Below, piece after piece: positions 1 to 10,205 of a stretch of DNA of 64,000 nt. Source of the DNA: an uncultured Sphaerochaeta sp. (lineage in GTDB: Bacteria > Spirochaetota > Spirochaetia > Sphaerochaetales > Sphaerochaetaceae); NCBI RefSeq assembly GCF_963676285.1, contig NZ_OY781063.1:2232001-2296000 (forward strand), in the 5' to 3' direction. Each line of letters begins with the position of its first letter. Within the stretch, counting starts at the first letter, position 1. The translations under genes and the position numbers were made by a program. The notes beneath the pieces were generated by a model, which was not told where the DNA came from, did not search any database, and saw nothing but the letters and a program-made list of their open reading frames with translations.

Positions 1-678
1 TATATCTATGGTGAGAGGCCGGTTTCTCGCTCTTTTCGCAGGGAACTGGCAGAACGTTTTGCCAAGGAAGCAGAGGTCGGCAATGACTTCTTCGGTGAGG
101 GTGATGAGCTATTCCTTCATGACGGGACGCCTGTTGACCTGATGTATCGTTCGCTCTCCTGGGCAGAAGGGGAAACAGAGCGCCGCTGGTTCCGCCATCA
201 GGCCAGCGTAGGATACTCAACAGCATTCATCCATAACCTGAAGACTTCCAAAATTCTCTATGATCCGAAAGGCAAGTTCAGCGCATTGCAGAAACAACTC
301 GATACTCCCTATCCGGAGGAACTCAGAGATGCAATTATTCAGAAGAATTATCCATTGCTGAGAAGCAAGCTCACAGCAAGCTACTATGACCAAATCGAGA
401 AAGCGATCAAGAGAAGTGACGCAGTAAGCCAGGTCCATCGAACAGCCGCTCTCTTGGCGAGCTATTTCGATGTACTCTTTGCCTACAACCGACAAACCCA
501 TCCTGGGGAGAAGCAGTTGGTCTTATGGGCTAAGCAAACCTGTACGATGCTCCCGCTTCATTTTGAGAAGGATCTCTCACTGGTAACAGAGGGGATTGGA
601 ACGAAAGAGATTCTTGCTTCCTTGACGAGATTGCTTGATCATCTGGATGAGATGCTGGGTAATTCCTACTCAGCATAA
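1..678 (+). CDS. DUF4037-like nucleotidyltransferase-family protein, 3' part
   Basis: The reading frame is open from the first base and stops with TAA, so this is the last 225 residues of a longer protein whose start lies outside the window. The C-terminal half has features I associate with DUF4037 proteins: RSLSWAEGE, a W-F-R-H stretch, GYSTAFIHN, and KILYDPKGKF followed by a helical C-terminus. The family is linked to the nucleotidyltransferase/kanamycin-nucleotidyltransferase fold, with the catalytic half normally in the N-terminal part, which is missing here. The cellular role is unknown. Family assignment is from remembered motifs, not a search. Confidence 0.7.
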   Translation, partial: YIYGERPVSRSFRRELAERFAKEAEVGNDFFGEGDELFLHDGTPVDLMYRSLSWAEGETERRWFRHQASVGYSTAFIHNLKTSKILYDPKGKFSALQKQLDTPYPEELRDAIIQKNYPLLRSKLTASYYDQIEKAIKRSDAVSQVHRTAALLASYFDVLFAYNRQTHPGEKQLVLWAKQTCTMLPLHFEKDLSLVTEGIGTKEILASLTRLLDHLDEMLGNSYSA

Positions 679-820
679 TCCTCTTCCCCTAGGAATATCC
701 CTAGATCAACTTGCAATGCTTCATCGCTCTTGGTACAAATGTCTTGTTAGAGAAAAAAATTGAATACAACATTGTACTCTTATGGTAGGATAAGCTGGAT
801 ATTTCATGAAGGTGGACCCT

Positions 821-1792
821 ATGGGAAAGAGACTGAGAAAAGTTGGAAAAATACTCCTTTGGATACTTGCGGTGATTGCTGTTGTCTTGGCCATAAGTTC
901 TGTATTGCATGCGACACTCTTCAGGCAACGAAGAAATGCTATCTCCCCATACGGGAACATGGTCCCAGTCTTCGATGGACAGATGCACATTACCAATCTA
1001 GGTGAAGGTGAACATACCATGGTATTGCTTCCTGGCATGGGTGTAGCACTTCCCTCAGCTGATTTTGGGCCATTGCAAAGAGCCTTGGCTGAGGATTATA
1101 AAACGGTAGTGGTTGAGTACTTCGGGGTGGGGTTCAGTACCACCACTGAAAGAGCACGCACAAGTGAGCACTATGTAGAAGAGATCAGGGAAGCTCTCAG
1201 GGTAGCTGGGTATGAACCCCCGTATGTGCTCATTCCTCACTCCATCTCCAGCGTATACAGCGAACATTACGCTGCCCTCTATCCAGATGAGGTTGAGGCG
1301 ATCATCAGCCTGGACGGAACATCCACCGCCTACTACGCGGAAACTCCTGCCTTTGTTGCTGCATTGCTTCCCATCGCCAAGGTGCAAGAATTCCTAGGAT
1401 TGACCAGCTTGCTCGGTCCCCTGGTCACCAATAAGAGTGATGCTATGGAGCTAGGTTACACAGAGAAAGAAGTAGATGACATGCTTACCTTTGCCGGGTT
1501 CTCGATGAATGACACCTTGCTTGAACAGTTGGCATATTCAACCGAATTCATACGCGATACCATGAGTCTTCCCTACCCAAAAGAGGTTCCTTTCTTCAAG
1601 GTTATTGCCAAGGACACATACGAGAAGCCCAATCCACAGATTCCTCTCTCTCCGAAAGAGTACCAGGAGCAGCATCTTGAACGTATCGGAGAGCAAGCTC
1701 AGTTTGAAGTTCTTGAGGGAAACCATTTCATCTACCAGACTAATGCTGAGGCAATTGCTGCGATTGTAGAAAAGGTGTTGGCCGATTTATAG
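821..1792 (+). CDS. Membrane-anchored alpha/beta hydrolase
   Basis: About 323 residues. An N-terminal hydrophobic segment (roughly residues 8-33) after a basic start suggests a signal anchor with the hydrolase domain outside the cytoplasm. Hydrolase features are LLPGMGVALPS (oxyanion-loop region), the nucleophile elbow LIPHSISS with Ser in the usual place, SLDGTS, and a late GNHFIYQ that can supply the catalytic His. An in-frame ATG at 806 would add five residues, but AAGGTGG sits five bases before the ATG at 821, which is why I chose it. The gene converges on the sensor kinase gene and the two stop codons overlap by six bases (1787-1792). Substrate is not predictable. Confidence 0.8.
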   Translation: MGKRLRKVGKILLWILAVIAVVLAISSVLHATLFRQRRNAISPYGNMVPVFDGQMHITNLGEGEHTMVLLPGMGVALPSADFGPLQRALAEDYKTVVVEYFGVGFSTTTERARTSEHYVEEIREALRVAGYEPPYVLIPHSISSVYSEHYAALYPDEVEAIISLDGTSTAYYAETPAFVAALLPIAKVQEFLGLTSLLGPLVTNKSDAMELGYTEKEVDDMLTFAGFSMNDTLLEQLAYSTEFIRDTMSLPYPKEVPFFKVIAKDTYEKPNPQIPLSPKEYQEQHLERIGEQAQFEVLEGNHFIYQTNAEAIAAIVEKVLADL

Positions 1793-4591
1793 GCCAAGGT
1801 ATAATCGAGCTTGAGCAAGCACACGTTCAAGCTCCTCGATTGTCTTATTCCACAATGCATGGTCATCAGTAGGCTGCTCATGTTGCAACTGCGTACACAA
1901 CTTCTGAGCGCCTGTTGCCCCAATAGCCCCACAGCTGCCTTTAGCTTGGTGGGCAAGTTCTGCTACTTCCTTCCAGTCCTGGCTGTCCCCGGCTATTATA
2001 AGGGCTTCGACCAAACTGGATGTCTCCTCTATGAAAGCATGGAGTACCGTTTTGTAGGCGTTCTCATTGCCTCCAAGTTGCAGGATGCCTCGCTGGAAGT
2101 CGATTGGAGTATCAGGAAGCGTTTTTTTCGAGGCATAGAGGCCAGCATAATGGAGTACCTTCTTTTGGAGTTCTTCCGGAGAATAGGGCTTGCCGATAAC
2201 TTCGGTTACTCCAATCTCCTTGCATCGGCTGAGTACACTGGAGATTAAATCTGCTGAGGTTACCAGAATGGGAACATCCTGGTTCTTCTCCCGAATCAGC
2301 TTGCTTGACTCATACCCATCCATGACATCCATGTGAAGATCCATCAAGATACAGGCAATGATGTCCTCATGTTCGAGGAACCGTTCATATCCTTCTTTCC
2401 CGTTGGAAGCAAGGTAGACGGTTGCATCGATCTGCTCAAGCAGTTCCTTGGCGATGATCTGGTTTGTTGCATTGTCTTCGACAACTAATACAGTGAATGA
2501 TGCATTTTTCCTTCTCTGTACCTCATTATTCGCGGTTCGAAGTGATGAGGTGTTTGTTCCAAACAACTGGAGCAACCCATTGAACAGAACGCTGGTAATA
2601 AGGGGTAGCATAAGGACCAAGTCACAGGGGATTTGCAGCTCTTTTTCTAGCTCCAACTGGTTGTTTGAAAATACTAGAAGTTTCGGACGCGATTCATCGT
2701 GAGTGTTGAATATATTTCGAAAATTATCAGGTATAACCATGGATTTACGATAATCCAATACCACAAGATCATAACTTTGATCTCCTTCGAGTGCCTTGGC
2801 TGCTAGATTTAATGAAGTAACCCCTTCATAGTCGATATGATATTCAGAGAATATAATCCCGAGACGATCATAGAGCATTCTATCTTGAATGACGAGCAAG
2901 ACTCGGATAGAAGAGAAATCAACTGATGAATGCTCTTCTCCAGCAGGATTTGTATCTACTTGCATGGGGAGGGAGACGGTAAAGCTGGTGCCTTCATTTG
3001 GAATGCTTTCAACCTCCAGTTTTCCGTTCATTTTTTCAACGAGTTCCTTAACGATAGAAAGGCCAAGGCCGGAACCACCATACTTACGGTGGATTGTCTC
3101 ATTAGCCTGCACGAACGGGGTGAAGATGGTATCGAGCTGTTCCTTGCTCATCCCAATCCCTGTATCAGATATCTCCAGAGAGAGGGTACAGGTTGTTTCT
3201 TCTTTGTGCTGAGCAGTAATTGAGAGAGTAACAGAGCCATCTTCAGTAAATTTTACTGCATTGTTCAGGAGATTGATGAGTATTTGGGAGAGACGTGTTG
3301 GGTCCCCGATAAATTGCTTTGGAACTCCGGGAGTTTCATTGATTCTGAAACTCAATCCCTTTTGTTGGATCAAGTGCTGTTCAATTGATACACAGTTCTC
3401 CAATACATCATCAAGATGGAATGGAACTGATTCAAACGTGATCCTATTTTCTTCCAGACGAGAGTATTCCAGAATATCATTAATGATCTGCTGCATAGTC
3501 TCCGTTGCTGTGGAGATGCTGTGAATATAGCGAAGCTGGTCTGTAGATACATTAGTCTTCTCAAGGAGAAAACTCATTCCTCTCACTCCATTGAGTGGGG
3601 TCCGTATCTCATGGGAGATGCGGGCAAGGAATCGGCTTTTCTCCCGGTCTGCTTCCTCGGCCCGTAGCTGGGCTTCTTCTTTCTCATGGATGGCCTTCTT
3701 CAAGCGAACAATCCAGTAGGAAGAGAGAGCGAAAGCAAGGATTATGATGATTGCAATGACAATCGCAATTCTGATGATAGGCCAGTAGTCTATCCTTGTC
3801 TCATAGCGAATCCATTTATTGAAAATCTGTGCTCGCTCTGCTTCACTGATGGAATCGAGGCCCTTTTGTAGAATACTCGCCAGTATTGGTTCACTACGTT
3901 GTACTGCAATATGGAGTGTTTGTTCTCCATCTTCAGTAATGGGAATGATCGTAAGTTCAGTCAGTCCGAGCAGTCTGCTGAGATACACACTCGTTGCCTC
4001 ATTTCCCACAAAGGCAACCTCTTCCCCGTGGTTTACTGCGAGCAGGGCTTCTTCCACCGTATCGTAGAGGCGAGGAGTGATGGACGGATATGAGGTCAAG
4101 AAACCTTCATGCGAGCTACCCCTCTGTACTGCTACCTGCCTTCCCTGAAGGTCGGAAAAGGAGGTAACTGAGGTATTGCTCTTCTGGACAATGATGGCTC
4201 GCTGGAAGTGAATGTAGGCAGGAAGATAGGTTAGGTACTCTTCTCGCTCCCTCGTATACCCAACTGCAGACACTACATCAATGGACCCTTCTCTGGCTAG
4301 GCTGATCGTCTCAGTCCAGCTTAGGGTAGGGTCATAGGTAAATGACAATCCAGTTCTCTCTGAGATAAGGGAGAGCAAGTCTGCAGCAATTCCAGTATGG
4401 ATTCCCTGCTCATCGAGGAACTCGAACGGCATGAACTTTGGGTCGATACCAAGCCTCACTGTTTGATGGTCCTCAATGAACTGATACTCTTCTCTGGAGA
4501 GCTGGAGTGACGCATCTGCATACACAACATTGTCCAAGCACAGAAGTATTCCCACGATAAGAATCAGGTATCTGTATTTGGACCGCTGCAT
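1787..4591 (-). CDS. Hybrid sensor histidine kinase with periplasmic SBP-like sensor, two receivers and HPt
   Basis: 934 residues, BvgS/EvgS-like layout. Signal sequence about 1-25; periplasmic solute-binding-type (SBP_bac_3) sensor about 33-262; membrane segment about 268-296; HisKA with FLARISHEIRTPLNG, phospho-His near 327; HATPase about 430-560 (DTGIGMS, GGSGLGLSI). The first receiver (about 575-690) looks degenerate: VIQD replaces the acidic pair and LPLITS replaces the Lys-Pro motif. The second (about 707-825) is canonical (VVEDN, ILMDLHM, IGKPYS). The C-terminal HPt has AHQAKGSCGAIGA. This supports a His-Asp-His relay fed by a small periplasmic ligand. It starts 18 bases after the HD-GYP regulator gene and is probably co-transcribed with it. 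SD AAGGAG precedes the ATG. Confidence 0.93.
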   Translation of the reverse strand: MQRSKYRYLILIVGILLCLDNVVYADASLQLSREEYQFIEDHQTVRLGIDPKFMPFEFLDEQGIHTGIAADLLSLISERTGLSFTYDPTLSWTETISLAREGSIDVVSAVGYTREREEYLTYLPAYIHFQRAIIVQKSNTSVTSFSDLQGRQVAVQRGSSHEGFLTSYPSITPRLYDTVEEALLAVNHGEEVAFVGNEATSVYLSRLLGLTELTIIPITEDGEQTLHIAVQRSEPILASILQKGLDSISEAERAQIFNKWIRYETRIDYWPIIRIAIVIAIIIILAFALSSYWIVRLKKAIHEKEEAQLRAEEADREKSRFLARISHEIRTPLNGVRGMSFLLEKTNVSTDQLRYIHSISTATETMQQIINDILEYSRLEENRITFESVPFHLDDVLENCVSIEQHLIQQKGLSFRINETPGVPKQFIGDPTRLSQILINLLNNAVKFTEDGSVTLSITAQHKEETTCTLSLEISDTGIGMSKEQLDTIFTPFVQANETIHRKYGGSGLGLSIVKELVEKMNGKLEVESIPNEGTSFTVSLPMQVDTNPAGEEHSSVDFSSIRVLLVIQDRMLYDRLGIIFSEYHIDYEGVTSLNLAAKALEGDQSYDLVVLDYRKSMVIPDNFRNIFNTHDESRPKLLVFSNNQLELEKELQIPCDLVLMLPLITSVLFNGLLQLFGTNTSSLRTANNEVQRRKNASFTVLVVEDNATNQIIAKELLEQIDATVYLASNGKEGYERFLEHEDIIACILMDLHMDVMDGYESSKLIREKNQDVPILVTSADLISSVLSRCKEIGVTEVIGKPYSPEELQKKVLHYAGLYASKKTLPDTPIDFQRGILQLGGNENAYKTVLHAFIEETSSLVEALIIAGDSQDWKEVAELAHQAKGSCGAIGATGAQKLCTQLQHEQPTDDHALWNKTIEELERVLAQARLYLGL

Positions 4592-4609
4592 TGAGGCTCC
4601 TTGGATTGT

Positions 4610-5656
4610 TTAGGTACGACTTAACTTGTTTGCAATGGAGAGAAAGGCCTGGAACACCACTGGGTCGAAGTGTCTGGGAGCCTCCTCTTTCATTACCTGT
4701 ATTGCTTCCTCATGAGAAAGCGCATCCTTGTACACACGCTTGCTGGTAAGTGCATCATAGACATCGATCACGGCCATCAAACGTCCAGAGAGAGGGATCT
4801 TGGAATCCTTCAAACCTACTGGATACCCGGAGCCGTCATACCACTCATGGTGGCTCGCGATAAGGGACCGAGCAGTTTCAATAAAGCTGATCGGAGCTTC
4901 ATCCTTGTCTGTGCCATAGTCGAGCGCTTCCACTCCCTTCAGTACGTGTTGCCTCATGAGATCAGTCTCTTCCTTGGTCAGTCTCCCAGGCTTAAGAAGA
5001 ATATTGTCAGGGATACCCACCTTCCCGATATCGTGCAGTGGTGCTGTGTCAACCAGCTCCTGGATTTCCTTATCGGTGAGGTAATATGATTCATCATCCT
5101 GTTTCTGGAGTTCCGCACAGAGGTGTCGCATCATGTTCTTGGTGCGTTTAGAGTGGTCACTGGTCTCAACATTGCGGATTTCCAACAGCCTCACCAGTGC
5201 ATTGATGGTAATCGCGGTGGTTTTTCGAATCTCTTGAGTACGCTCCTCCACCAATCGTTCGAGCTGTTTGTTGTATTCTATCATCTGCCTGTTGGCTTGT
5301 TTCAGATTAAGCTGTAGTTCAATGCGTTTTTGAAGGGATCGAAAGTTCAGTGGTTTACGGATAAAGTCTACAGCACCCTTTTCCAGACCGAGGATTTCCT
5401 TTTCTATCTCCTCAGAGTTGGTCAGGATGATAATCGGAATCTCTACTGAGAGAGCCTTGCACTGGTCCAGAAAGGCAAAACCGTTCATCTTTGGCATATG
5501 CAGGTCGAGTAGGATCAAGTCAATTTCCGGATGCGCATTGAGCACTTCTAACCCTTCCTTGCCATCCCCAGCGGTAAGTACGGTGCAGCAGGAAAGCGTG
5601 GATTGGATCACGGTAAGATCGGTGGAAGAATCATCAATGGCAAGGATAACTGACAC
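4610..5656 (-). CDS. Response regulator with HD-GYP c-di-GMP phosphodiesterase domain
   Basis: 348 residues starting at GTG, with AAGGAG about nine bases upstream. Receiver domain 1-120: AIDDSS acidic pair, phospho-acceptor Asp in LILLDLHMP, Lys in FIRKPLNF. A coiled linker (about 120-150) leads to an HD-GYP domain with HDIGKVGIPD and HHEWYDGSGYP, the family signature for c-di-GMP hydrolysis. The gene lies directly upstream of the hybrid kinase gene on the same strand, so that kinase and its HPt are the likely phosphoryl source. A membrane GGDEF cyclase about 7 kb away could be the opposing enzyme. Both pairings are inference. Confidence 0.93.
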   Translation of the reverse strand: MSVILAIDDSSTDLTVIQSTLSCCTVLTAGDGKEGLEVLNAHPEIDLILLDLHMPKMNGFAFLDQCKALSVEIPIIILTNSEEIEKEILGLEKGAVDFIRKPLNFRSLQKRIELQLNLKQANRQMIEYNKQLERLVEERTQEIRKTTAITINALVRLLEIRNVETSDHSKRTKNMMRHLCAELQKQDDESYYLTDKEIQELVDTAPLHDIGKVGIPDNILLKPGRLTKEETDLMRQHVLKGVEALDYGTDKDEAPISFIETARSLIASHHEWYDGSGYPVGLKDSKIPLSGRLMAVIDVYDALTSKRVYKDALSHEEAIQVMKEEAPRHFDPVVFQAFLSIANKLSRT

Positions 5657-5757
5657 TGTTTCTCTCTCCTTTGTATTATGATGGTACCATCGGGCATACT
5701 ATAGGTAAAGGAAAGGATGTCGAGAATGAGCAAGAAAAGTAATAAGATTTCAGAACT

Positions 5758-7077
5758 CTAGTTTCCCGTAAGATAGTGCAAAGTCTGAAACGCACTCCAA
5801 GCTTCAATATTCAGTTGATGCTCATGAATCTGGGATGAGAGTAGATTCATCTTAGCATTGAGCAGCTCTTCTTTTGTTCCGTATCCGCTTTGATAGAGCT
5901 CTCCATTCGTACTCACTCGTTGCTCCAGGGTCGTCTGCTTCCTCTGCTCCAAGTCAATTTTCTGCATGGAGGTCTTCAGCAACAGATACTGCTGCTGTAC
6001 CTCTTGGGTAATACGGTTTCTTGCCTGCTGTAGGTCAAGGGAAGCGGACTCCTGTTGGCTCTCTGCACGTTTGATGGAATTGGCAATCTTCCCTCCATCA
6101 AAGAGCGTGGTTTTCAACCCAACCGATACGGTTACACTGTATGCATCCTGATCACTCCAGTCTGATTCTGACAGGGGAAAATTAGGGCTACTGTAGCCTG
6201 CCGACATAACCAAGGCAAGGTCCGGTTTACCATAGAAAGAGCCCTTTGCAAGCCTCTTGGCTGCCTCCGTTGCTTTTTTGAGGGCAGAGAGTGCCCTCAA
6301 GGATGCCTGCCTTGGAGAGATGGATGTCTCAATGAGTGTCTCGACCGGTAGTTGCAACAACTCCTCGATCGCCTGCTCATCGAAGCTATAGGAAGAAATG
6401 TCTTGGTTACTGGTCAATGTTTGCAAGTTGAGTCTTTGTTCAGTGACGGCATAGTCACTCTCTAAAATAGCAAGCTCAATATCCTGGAGTGCTGTCTCTG
6501 TCTCAAGTTTTTCCAATTCCAGCATCATTCCCGAAGCAACACCTTCACTTGCAAGAGAGACCAGCTCCCTCCCCAGTGAATGTTGTTGCTTGAGCAACTG
6601 CGAAATTGCCTCCAGGGAGATGATTGTCACCGCCCTGGTGGAAATCTCAGCCATGAGTTCTTTCTCCCTGTTATGAAGCTCTTGGAGCTTTGCATCAGCA
6701 ATGGCTTCCTGTACATCCACCGATGCATTGATCTTCCCCCAGGTGAACAGTGGCTGGGTGATGTTCACCGAGAAGTCATACATACTCGATTCCATCCCAT
6801 CATACAGCGTTACGTCACTGGGTGGCGTAAGGGGGGCAAGAGACAATTTCCCAGCAGGTATTGTGATGGGCCCAATGAGTGGGTTGCTCATATACGTGCC
6901 GCTGAGCTCTAGATCAACGGTAGGCCAACGGGAAGCCTTGGCATCGCGTACATCGAGTATGGCTTGGTTGACCTCCTCCTGAAGAGTGGCGAGTTCAAGA
7001 TTCCCGGGGATTGCACCAAGTAGAGGGAATGAGAGGGAGATCAGAATTGTACAAAGAAAGACTTTTTCAGTTTTCAT
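5758..7077 (-). CDS. TolC-family outer-membrane efflux protein
   Basis: 439 residues with a cleavable signal (hydrophobic about 5-22, ending near LLGAIPG). The long helical repeats rich in Glu, Gln and Leu, with two pseudo-repeats (for example VDLELSGTY and PDLALVMSAGYSS at equivalent places), are typical of TolC/OEP channels. It is the third gene of an adaptor-pump-channel operon; its ATG overlaps the pump stop codon (ATGA). It would form the outer-membrane exit duct for the RND pump. Confidence 0.92.
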   Translation of the reverse strand: MKTEKVFLCTILISLSFPLLGAIPGNLELATLQEEVNQAILDVRDAKASRWPTVDLELSGTYMSNPLIGPITIPAGKLSLAPLTPPSDVTLYDGMESSMYDFSVNITQPLFTWGKINASVDVQEAIADAKLQELHNREKELMAEISTRAVTIISLEAISQLLKQQHSLGRELVSLASEGVASGMMLELEKLETETALQDIELAILESDYAVTEQRLNLQTLTSNQDISSYSFDEQAIEELLQLPVETLIETSISPRQASLRALSALKKATEAAKRLAKGSFYGKPDLALVMSAGYSSPNFPLSESDWSDQDAYSVTVSVGLKTTLFDGGKIANSIKRAESQQESASLDLQQARNRITQEVQQQYLLLKTSMQKIDLEQRKQTTLEQRVSTNGELYQSGYGTKEELLNAKMNLLSSQIHEHQLNIEAWSAFQTLHYLTGN

Positions 7078-10000
7078 CTGCTGTCCCTCATATACTGCTT
7101 TTTCATGATAATCCTACGCTCAGTCATATAGTACAGGATTGGAATGATGAAGAGCGTTATCAAGGTGGAACTAAGCAAGCCTCCTGCAATGGCTTGTCCA
7201 AGTGGGGCATAGATTGCAGCTCCTTCCCCGGTTGCATGAGCCATGGGGATTACCCCGAGCATCGTGGTAAGGGTGGTCATCAGGATAGGACGAAGGCGGC
7301 TGGCTCCTCCATTTGCCACACTCATGCGTAACATTTCCAAGGTTTCTTCTCCCTCATTTGCCTCCTCTTCTCTCAGTACATTGATTGCATCGATCAGGAT
7401 GATGCCGTTGTTCACTACAATTCCTCCAAGAGCTATGAGAGCCATGAAGCTGATTAGGGAGATGGATGAGCCGAATAGAAGGAGACCCAGGATTACCCCG
7501 ATCAAGCTGAATGGGATGGATGCCATGACGATCAGGGGCTGACGGAATCTCTCGAACTGGATGACCATAACGGTATAGACGAGGAAGACAGCGATGGCGA
7601 GGGCGGTAGCCATCGGTTCGATGGAGTCTGCAATAAGTTCCATCAACCCTCCACTTGCTGTCTTTATCCCTTCAGGGAGCGGATGCTCATCTAGGTGGTC
7701 CTGCATCCTTGCAGACACTCCTTTGGTATCTTCGCTGATAAGTGTTGCAGAGACTGTTACGGTTTTCTCCCTGTCCTCACGGACGATACGGCTTACTGCC
7801 CGCTCTTCTCTCAGCTCTGCAAGGCTTGCAAAGCTGATGAGCTCTCCAGTGGATGCTGGAACTTCTGCGGAGAGAAGGGTGGAACTGGTAATGGGCAAGC
7901 CCTTGAGGTCTGACTCCAGCCTGATCGGATATCGCTCTCCCTCTACATTGGTAAGATTGCCTACCTCCATTCCCTGGAACAGGAGGTTGGCTGTCAGCCC
8001 CGCTTCGCTGCTGTTCACCCCAAGGTTGCTCATAAGCTGGTGGGACATATCCATGACCAGGATGTTTGCATCATAACTGGTGTCGATACTGGCAACGAGG
8101 ACCTCTGGATCTTCCTGCAGTTTCAATCTCAGTGACTCTGCAGTCTCATGCAGGAGTTCCATATTCTCGCCGACAAGCTTCAGTCCATAACCGCCACCAC
8201 CGGAGATGTATCCAACCAGGGCATCAAACCCTCCGTTTGTGGTGTTGACTGTGGCATCAACAATGCGGGAGGAGAGCAAATACTGCACCTCATTGATGAT
8301 CTCATGCACAGAACGCTTACGTTCCTTGGTTGGCACCAACACAACACGGATACTTGCCTGGTTGGGAGATGAGAAACCAAATCCAGTTCCTTGTCCGGAG
8401 AAGAGTACGATGGAGTCAATTTCTGGTACATGGGAGCTTACCAAGGCTTGGGCTTCAAGTGCCCGCTCCCTGGTCTGCTCCAGGCTGTAGCCTTGGGGAA
8501 ATGTGAGAGCAATGTTGAAATCGCCATTATCAGTCGAGGGAATGAAGGTAAGCCCCAGGATGCCTCCTGCCATGACGACCAAGGCAAGTGAGAGAATGGC
8601 AAGGGTCAGGATGAACTTCCGGTTGCTTAAGCTCCATGCCAACCCCTTTCGATATCCCCCTTCAAGACGATCGAGCATTCTGGAGAAGCGAGGTTCTCGC
8701 TTTCTTGCTTTCTCCGGAACATTTAGAACCAAGCGAAGGATAAAGGGAACGACCACCAATGCCACCAGTAGGCTTGCTACCAGGGCAAGGATCAAGGTAA
8801 GGGCAACATCCCGGAGAATTGACCCTACAATGCCAGAAAGCAGGGAGAGGGGGATGAATACAGCGAGCGTCGTGGTGGTGGATGCAAGAATAGGGGAGCC
8901 CACCAGGTCCGCTCCACGGAGCAGTGCCTCCTCACTGGGCATCTTGTGTTCTTTGTGCAAACGCATGACTTGTTCGAGCATGACGATGGAACCATCCACC
9001 ACCATACCCAAGGCAACCACAATGCCAGAGAGGCTCATCAAGTTGATGGTTACCCCAGCCACTCGCATGCCGATGAAGGTAAAGAGAATGCTGAGAGGAA
9101 TGGAGAGGGCTATGGTAATGGTTGCCCTTGGGTCGCTCAGGAACAGAAAGATGACAAATACTGCCATAAGGATGCCGAGCAGTCCTGACTGGGAGACTTT
9201 CATCAATGAGGCGATGATGTTCTTGCTGTCATCACTGAGTATCTGGAAAGAAGCGGCTCCGCCCGTTTCCTTCTGTGCGTCAGAGAGAACCTTCTTGATC
9301 TCCCGAACAATGGAAAGGGTGTTGCCATCGCTACGCTTGGTAACTGAGATCACGACCCGCGGAACTTGGTTCGCATCGGCATAGGCATCCATCTCTGCTG
9401 TCTCGAATGCAATATCTGCCACATGACTGAGCCTGATTACATCCCCCTCCTCGGTTGCCCCGATAGGGAGGTTGTTCAACTGTCCAATGGATTCCAGGCT
9501 CCCATCATAGCGGAGATTTGCACTGTTCCCATGCCATACTGCGTCCCCTACAGGCAGGCGCATATTGGCATATTGTAGAACCTGATACACCTGCAGCATG
9601 GAGATTCCTCTTGCTCTCAGGTCTTTGGTTCTTATTCTCACGCGTACTTCCTGGGACTGCATGCCGGTTACCGACACCTCAGCAACCCCCTGGATTCTGG
9701 TGATCCTTGGGATGAGAGTATCTTCCAAGTAGGTTGAGAGATGGGAGGTATCCTCTCCTGCTTCAACACTGAACATCATTACCGGAAGCATGGTAGCACT
9801 ACCCACGATTGCTACCGGCTCTCCCTCAAGATTGTCGGGAAGATCTGCTTCCATCTGCCTGATGCGGTTACGGATTTCCCCAAGCATGTCATACGGGTCT
9901 ACCCCATCTCGGAAGGTGATGGTTACCCAAGAGATAGAGCCACTGCTTGTTGATTCAATACTCTTGAAATCAGGGAGGGTGACAAAGTGCTCTTCAAGCA

Positions 10001-10196
10001 CCTTGCTTACATCCCTCTCTACGTCTTCGGCACTAGCTCCAGGATAGACAGCGAGGACTTCCACGGTAGGAAGACTGATATCAGCCATGAATTCAACATT
10101 CAGACCAGTCAGGGCAAAGAGCCCAAAGGCGATCAAGGCAATGAGGAGCATCCCAATAACCGCTGGGTGTCGTACCGCAAAGTGGGAAATCTTCAT
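7074..10196 (-). CDS. RND-family efflux pump, inner-membrane transporter
   Basis: 1040 residues, the usual size for HAE1/AcrB-type pumps. N-terminal MKISHFAVRHPAVIG leads into TM1, a large periplasmic loop follows (about 35-330), then a TM2-TM6 block with GMVVDGSIVMLEQV, where a single Asp in TM4 stands in for the Asp pair of AcrB. A second loop and TM block follow, with NNGIILIDAIN. Proton-driven export of drugs, lipids or other hydrophobic compounds is the family role; substrate is not predictable. TAGGAG precedes the ATG. The stop overlaps the TolC start (ATGA), and the adaptor gene ends nine bases upstream. Confidence 0.95.
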   Translation of the reverse strand: MKISHFAVRHPAVIGMLLIALIAFGLFALTGLNVEFMADISLPTVEVLAVYPGASAEDVERDVSKVLEEHFVTLPDFKSIESTSSGSISWVTITFRDGVDPYDMLGEIRNRIRQMEADLPDNLEGEPVAIVGSATMLPVMMFSVEAGEDTSHLSTYLEDTLIPRITRIQGVAEVSVTGMQSQEVRVRIRTKDLRARGISMLQVYQVLQYANMRLPVGDAVWHGNSANLRYDGSLESIGQLNNLPIGATEEGDVIRLSHVADIAFETAEMDAYADANQVPRVVISVTKRSDGNTLSIVREIKKVLSDAQKETGGAASFQILSDDSKNIIASLMKVSQSGLLGILMAVFVIFLFLSDPRATITIALSIPLSILFTFIGMRVAGVTINLMSLSGIVVALGMVVDGSIVMLEQVMRLHKEHKMPSEEALLRGADLVGSPILASTTTTLAVFIPLSLLSGIVGSILRDVALTLILALVASLLVALVVVPFILRLVLNVPEKARKREPRFSRMLDRLEGGYRKGLAWSLSNRKFILTLAILSLALVVMAGGILGLTFIPSTDNGDFNIALTFPQGYSLEQTRERALEAQALVSSHVPEIDSIVLFSGQGTGFGFSSPNQASIRVVLVPTKERKRSVHEIINEVQYLLSSRIVDATVNTTNGGFDALVGYISGGGGYGLKLVGENMELLHETAESLRLKLQEDPEVLVASIDTSYDANILVMDMSHQLMSNLGVNSSEAGLTANLLFQGMEVGNLTNVEGERYPIRLESDLKGLPITSSTLLSAEVPASTGELISFASLAELREERAVSRIVREDREKTVTVSATLISEDTKGVSARMQDHLDEHPLPEGIKTASGGLMELIADSIEPMATALAIAVFLVYTVMVIQFERFRQPLIVMASIPFSLIGVILGLLLFGSSISLISFMALIALGGIVVNNGIILIDAINVLREEEANEGEETLEMLRMSVANGGASRLRPILMTTLTTMLGVIPMAHATGEGAAIYAPLGQAIAGGLLSSTLITLFIIPILYYMTERRIIMKKQYMRDSR

Positions 10197-10205
10197 CAGC
10201 TGCTC

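Noticed and set aside
8503..9384. 293-codon frame opposite the RND pump
   Set aside because: Arg/Met/Ser-rich translation typical of an antisense shadow.
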